The notes below the pieces were generated by a model. That model saw only the letters and a program-made list of their open reading frames with translations. It ran no database searches and had not been told where the DNA came from. This document shows, piece after piece, positions 4,869 through 8,353 of a stretch of 8,353 nt of DNA (position 1 is its first letter; each line of letters starts with the position of its first letter). Origin of the DNA: Lachnoclostridium sp. UBA3775 (GTDB lineage: Bacteria > Bacillota > Clostridia > Lachnospirales > Lachnospiraceae); the NCBI GenBank assembly GCA_002369525.1, contig DFFN01000163.1, positions 1 to 8,353 of the forward strand, written 5' to 3'. Made by a program: the position numbers and the translations under genes.

Positions 4869-5978
4869 ATGAAAATAGTGTGCAAAAACGATGAACTGAT
4901 CTCGGCAATAAACATTGCTCTCAGAGCGGTTTCATCAAAAACAACCATGGCAGTACTTGAATGCCTGTTCATTGAAGCGAGAAACGGAAAGATTCTGATG
5001 ACAAGCAATAACATGGAGCTTGGAATAAAGACAGAAGTTCCCGGAAGGATAGACGAAGAAGGCCAGGTTGCCGTAAATGCAAAGATTTTCTCCGACATAG
5101 CCAGAAAGCTTCCGGTCGGAAACATAAATATATCCGTTGACGAAAATTACAGCATGTTCATAAACTGCGGAAAGGCAAAATTCAGGATTGCTGCACAGAG
5201 CGGCAATGATTTTCCCGTGCTTCCCGAAATCAAAAAGGACAGCTTCATAACAATAAGCGAGTTTACTTTAAAGGAAGTTATAAGGCAGACAATTTTTGCA
5301 GTTTCCGATAATGAAGCTACAAAGATAATGACCGGCGAGCATTTTGAAATCAACGGAAAAAACCTTACCGTTACCGCACTTGACGGGCACAGGATAGCAA
5401 TCAGAAACATAGAGCTTAAAAAAGTTTTTGATGACAAGGATGTGATCATACCGGGCAAGACCTTAAACGAGATATCAAAAATTATCGAGGGAGATGCCGA
5501 AAAGGAAATAGTCATATATTTCAGCCAGAACAACATACTTTTCGAGCTTGAGAATACTATTGTCCTTTCAAGGCTTATAGAAGGAAAATATCTGAACGTA
5601 AAGCAGATGATTTCTCCCGATTTTGATACAAAGATAAAAATCAACAAGAAGGAACTGATGGATTGTATAGACCGTGCAACCCTTCTTGTGAAGGAAAGCG
5701 ACAAGAAGCCGATAATAATAAGCATTGAAAATAGCAGCATACGCCTCAATATGAACACCAGCATAGGTACAATGGATGAGGAAATAGATGTTGAAAAGGA
5801 CGGAAACGACCTTCTGATAGGCTTCAATCCCAAGTTCATCATGGATGTGATAAAGGTCATCGACGAAGACGAGATAACCATCTACATGACAAATTCAAAG
5901 GCACCCTGCTTTATAAGGGATGAAAAGGTAAGCTACAATTACCTGATTCTTCCCGTTAACTTCAGTACGGCAAGGTAA
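4869..5978 (+). CDS. dnaN: DNA polymerase III beta subunit (sliding clamp)
   Basis: This forms the homodimeric ring that tethers DNA polymerase III and many repair enzymes to DNA. It is 369 aa long, the standard size, with three repeated clamp domains (about 1-120, 128-245, 250-369). Recognisable marks include SSKTTMAVLECLFIEA near 22-37 and TALDGHRIAI at 169-178. RLIEGKYLNVKQMI lies at 235-248, FNPKFIMDVI at 319-328, and the C-terminal hydrophobic partner-binding pocket YLILPVNF at 358-365. No pocket residue appears lost. ATG 4869 has AAAGGAG five bases upstream. It follows dnaA after the 262-nt origin spacer and precedes the S4 gene by 9 nt, so dnaN, yaaA and recF very likely share an mRNA. 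Confidence 0.98.
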   Translation: MKIVCKNDELISAINIALRAVSSKTTMAVLECLFIEARNGKILMTSNNMELGIKTEVPGRIDEEGQVAVNAKIFSDIARKLPVGNINISVDENYSMFINCGKAKFRIAAQSGNDFPVLPEIKKDSFITISEFTLKEVIRQTIFAVSDNEATKIMTGEHFEINGKNLTVTALDGHRIAIRNIELKKVFDDKDVIIPGKTLNEISKIIEGDAEKEIVIYFSQNNILFELENTIVLSRLIEGKYLNVKQMISPDFDTKIKINKKELMDCIDRATLLVKESDKKPIIISIENSSIRLNMNTSIGTMDEEIDVEKDGNDLLIGFNPKFIMDVIKVIDEDEITIYMTNSKAPCFIRDEKVSYNYLILPVNFSTAR

Positions 5979-5987
5979 AGGTGAGAT

Positions 5988-6197
5988 ATGCAGGAAATCA
6001 AAATAAGAGATGAGTATATAAAGCTCTGCCAGCTGCTTAAGCTTGCGGGATTAGTTGACTCCGGAGCGCAGGCGAAGGAGGAAATACTTGCCTTAAAGGT
6101 AAAGGTCAACGGAGAGGCAGACGAGAGGATAAGAAGAAAAGTTTACGCCGGTGATGTCGTTGAATACGAAGGAAACAGCGTAAAGATCGTGAACTGA
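5988..6197 (+). CDS. yaaA: S4-domain RNA-binding protein, YaaA/RlbA family
   Basis: This is a 69-residue single-domain S4-like protein. The B. subtilis homologue at the same locus, YaaA (renamed RlbA), has been linked to large ribosomal subunit maturation. The S4 core is evident in IKLCQLLKLAGLVDSGAQAKEEILALKVKVNGEADERIRRKVYAGDVVEYEG (about 11-62). LDKFLK-type start residues are replaced by CQLLKLAGL, and the VNGE...R.RKV..GD pattern is typical. The start is supported by AAGGTGAG overlapping the dnaN stop, with an ATG 9 nt after it. The stop is 2 nt before recF. Position between dnaN and recF is highly conserved in Firmicutes. The name yaaA is used for different genes in E. coli, so the symbol follows Bacillus usage. 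Confidence 0.92.
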   Translation: MQEIKIRDEYIKLCQLLKLAGLVDSGAQAKEEILALKVKVNGEADERIRRKVYAGDVVEYEGNSVKIVN

Positions 6198-6199
6198 AT

Positions 6200-7282
6200 A
6201 TGATAATCGAAGGTATGAGGCTTAAGGATTTTCGTAATTATGAAAATCTTGACATTTCTTTTTCCGAGGGCATAAACATTTTCTACGGTGACAATGCCCA
6301 GGGAAAAACCAATCTGCTTGAAGCCATTTTCCTTGCATCCACCACAAAATCACCGAGAGGGAGCAAGGAAAGGGAAATGATAAGGCTCGGATGCGAGGAA
6401 GCTCACATCAGGCTTTACATGACAAAGCAGGATGTTGGCCATAAAATCGACATGCACCTTAAGAAAAATAATCCCAAAGGCGCTGCAATTGACGGCATAA
6501 GGATAAAAAAGAGTACCGAGCTTTACGGTATGCTGCATGTCATATCCTTTTCGCCTGAGGATCTTCATGTGATAAAAATGGGTCCGTCGGAAAGACGACG
6601 TTTCATGGACATGGAGCTTTGCCAGCTTGACAGAATTTATACAAGCAACCTTCAGAGCTATAACCGCGTGGTTTTCCAGAGGAATAACCTGCTTAAACAG
6701 CTTGGATATGATAAAAGCCTTGAGGGAACGCTTGAAGTATGGAACGAGCAGCTTATAGGCTTCGGAAGCGAGATCATAAAAACAAGAAAGCGTTTCATAG
6801 AAGAGCTCTTACCTATACTTGAAAAAAAGCATGAGGGAATTTCCGGAGGAAAGGAAAAGCTTGAAATAAGATATGTTCCGAATGTAACGCCCGAAAATTT
6901 CAGGGAAAAGCTGAATGAAAATCTTGAAAGGGAAATATTTTTAAAACAGACGCTTTACGGTCCTCATAAGGATGACCTGGGATTTTTCATAAACGGCGAT
7001 GCCGTAAGGGTATACGGTTCCCAGGGTCAGCAAAGATCCGCCGCGCTTTCGCTTAAGCTTGCGGAAATAGAACTTGTGAAAAGAAAAATCAATGACAGGC
7101 CCGTGCTTCTGCTTGATGACGTATTGTCTGAGCTTGACAGAAAAAGAAGCTTAAGCCTTTTTAAGGAAATTCAGGATGTGCAGACCTTCCTTACCTGCAC
7201 AGGCCTTGAGGAATTTATAGAAAAAGAAAGAGAGAGCAAAAAAGTTTTTCATGTGGCTGCGGGAAAGATAATAGATTCCTGA
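6200..7282 (+). CDS. recF: DNA replication and repair protein RecF
   Basis: This SMC/ABC-like ATPase acts with RecO and RecR to load RecA at single-strand gaps and stalled forks. It is 360 aa, the normal size. The N-terminus MIIEGMRLKDFRNYENL matches family starts. Walker A is GDNAQGKT (30-37). A family block SFSPEDLHVIKMGPSERRRFMD is at 116-137, and an arm segment includes YNRVVFQRNNLLK (154-166). The ABC signature is YGSQGQQRSAAL (272-283), Walker B plus D-loop is PVLLLDDVLSELD (301-313), and a terminal strand TFLTCT is at 329-334. All catalytic motifs are intact. It begins 2 nt after the yaaA stop and has no clear SD, so ribosomes probably carry over from yaaA. Confidence 0.97.
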   Translation: MIIEGMRLKDFRNYENLDISFSEGINIFYGDNAQGKTNLLEAIFLASTTKSPRGSKEREMIRLGCEEAHIRLYMTKQDVGHKIDMHLKKNNPKGAAIDGIRIKKSTELYGMLHVISFSPEDLHVIKMGPSERRRFMDMELCQLDRIYTSNLQSYNRVVFQRNNLLKQLGYDKSLEGTLEVWNEQLIGFGSEIIKTRKRFIEELLPILEKKHEGISGGKEKLEIRYVPNVTPENFREKLNENLEREIFLKQTLYGPHKDDLGFFINGDAVRVYGSQGQQRSAALSLKLAEIELVKRKINDRPVLLLDDVLSELDRKRSLSLFKEIQDVQTFLTCTGLEEFIEKERESKKVFHVAAGKIIDS

Positions 7283-7316
7283 TGCCCGTGAACAATTTAA
7301 AGAAACGGAGATATAT

Positions 7317-8353
7317 ATGGATATCGAAAACACAAAGGTTGAGCATGAATACGGTGCCGACCAGATCCAGGTTCTTGAAGGACTTGAGGCCGTAAGGAAA
7401 AGACCCGGTATGTACATCGGAACAACTTCCCTTCGCGGACTTCACCATCTTGTATATGAAATAGTCGATAACTCGGTAGATGAGGCCCTTGCAGGCTACT
7501 GTACCGAAATTGATGTTACCATTAATCCGGACAATTCAATCACTGTAATCGACAACGGAAGAGGAATACCTGTCGATATCAACCATCAGACCGGTGTTTC
7601 CGCACTTGAACTGGTTTTCACTAAGCTTCATGCCGGCGGAAAATTCGGCGGCGGCGGATATAAGGTTTCGGGCGGACTTCACGGAGTAGGTGCGTCCGTA
7701 GTTAATGCGCTTTCAACCTGGCTTGAAGTAATAGTAAAGCATGAGGGAAAAAAGTATTTCCAGCATTATGACCGCGGAACCGCAGCAGGCGAGATCAAAA
7801 CCATCGGTGAAGCAGAGGGAACAGGTACCGAGGTTACCTTCCTTCCGGATCCCGAAATTTTCGAGGAAACCGTTTTTGACTATGATACCCTTAAGAGAAG
7901 GCTTCGCGAGATGGCTTTCCTTACAAAGGGACTTAAAATAAATCTTCATGATAAACGCGAGGGTCAGGAAAGAAACAATGAATTCCACTATGCCGGCGGT
8001 ATCATTGAATATGTAAAATATCTCAATAAGGCAAATTCTGCCCTTTATCCCGAGATTTTCTACTGCGAAGGCCAGGTAGGAGAAATTACCGTTGAAGTTG
8101 CTATGCAGCATAACGATGGATATAACGAGTCGGTAAACGGTTTCGTCAACAATATCATCACTCCCGAGGGCGGTACCCATATCGTTGGCTTCCGTTCCGC
8201 GCTTACAAAAACCTTCAATGATTACGGAAAGAAAAACAAGCTGATAAAGGATAACGAGGAAAATCTTTCGGGTGAGGACATACGTGAGGGCCTTACCGCC
8301 ATTGTAAGCATAAAGATCCCCGAGCCTCAGTTCGAAGGCCAGACCAAGCAGAA
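7317..8353 (+). CDS. gyrB: DNA gyrase subunit B, N-terminal part (cut by window edge)
   Basis: This is the ATPase subunit of DNA gyrase, which introduces negative supercoils and removes positive supercoils ahead of forks. I translated 345 codons by hand and the frame is open to the edge. The Bergerat ATP-binding fold is complete. The N-box is EIVDNSVDEALAG (48-60, Glu48 and Asn52) and the G1 box is VIDNGRGIP (77-85, Asp79). The ATP lid GGKFGGGGYKVSGGLHGVGAS spans 107-127, with GTGTEVTF (168-175) contributing the adenine-site Thr. The transducer domain follows (FVNNIITPEGGTH, 276-288), and the QTK loop is at 342-344 (Gln342, Lys344). The ATG has GGAG six bases upstream. It lies 34 nt after recF with no gene between. 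ParE is a possible alternative from sequence alone, but the recF-adjacent position favours GyrB. Confidence 0.96.
   Translation, partial: MDIENTKVEHEYGADQIQVLEGLEAVRKRPGMYIGTTSLRGLHHLVYEIVDNSVDEALAGYCTEIDVTINPDNSITVIDNGRGIPVDINHQTGVSALELVFTKLHAGGKFGGGGYKVSGGLHGVGASVVNALSTWLEVIVKHEGKKYFQHYDRGTAAGEIKTIGEAEGTGTEVTFLPDPEIFEETVFDYDTLKRRLREMAFLTKGLKINLHDKREGQERNNEFHYAGGIIEYVKYLNKANSALYPEIFYCEGQVGEITVEVAMQHNDGYNESVNGFVNNIITPEGGTHIVGFRSALTKTFNDYGKKNKLIKDNEENLSGEDIREGLTAIVSIKIPEPQFEGQTKQ

Noticed and set aside
5147..5881. Long open frame (244 codons) antisense to dnaN
   Set aside because: Ser/Ile/Phe-rich low-complexity translation with no family features, lying fully inside dnaN on the opposite strand. 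Its openness follows from the codon bias of dnaN.
7713..8180. 155-codon minus-strand frame inside gyrB
   Set aside because: Lies wholly within the conserved GyrB ATPase coding region, with no plausible start context; treated as a shadow frame.
1..8353. CRISPR array, tRNA, rRNA, insertion sequence or prophage signatures
   Set aside because: No spaced direct repeats, cloverleaf-like segments, transposase motifs or terminal repeats were seen; the window is almost fully explained by core origin genes.

Overview
This is a replication-origin window from a low to moderate G+C, Gram-positive bacterium of the Clostridia. A Lachnospiraceae-like organism is my best guess, based on frequent AGA/AGG and ATA codons, strong AGGAGG-type ribosome binding sites, protein sequence style and gene order. 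No specific species is claimed. Two gene sets diverge from the intergenic region at about 2968-3241, which is the classic Firmicute oriC layout.

Left arm (minus strand, read right to left): rpmH (ribosomal protein L34), rnpA (RNase P protein), yidD, yidC and khpB/jag (cut by the window edge). Two junctions (rnpA/yidD and yidC/khpB) are 1-nt TAATG stop/start overlaps. A sigma-70-type promoter (TTGACT, 17 nt, TATAAT) lies in front of rpmH. A stem-loop plus T-tract just after the rpmH stop looks like a partial terminator that would set rpmH output above that of the downstream genes. The module links the ribosome, tRNA maturation and membrane-protein insertion.

Origin: the region is bipartite. 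Upstream of dnaA are three DnaA-box-like 9-mers at exactly 11-bp steps (3091, 3102, 3113), abutting the dnaA -35 element. Between dnaA and dnaN (4607-4868) is a second, reverse-oriented cluster at 4615-4683. A lone forward box at 4785-4793 is followed by a GC cluster, trinucleotides resembling DnaA-trios and an AT-rich stretch, which is the expected unwinding site.

Right arm (plus strand): dnaA, dnaN (beta clamp), yaaA/rlbA (S4 domain), recF and the first 345 codons of gyrB. Together these initiate replication, hold the polymerase on DNA, repair gaps and relieve torsional stress. dnaN-yaaA-recF-gyrB is tightly spaced (9, 2 and 34 nt gaps), with no remB-like gene between recF and gyrB.

I found no previously undescribed system, mobile element, CRISPR array, tRNA or rRNA. 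The points most worth a second look are the fine structure of oriC, the rpmH-rnpA attenuator, a roughly 165-residue extracytoplasmic insertion in YidC, a 12-bp palindrome in the dnaA leader, and a departure from the usual GGRDHTT motif in DnaA domain IV.
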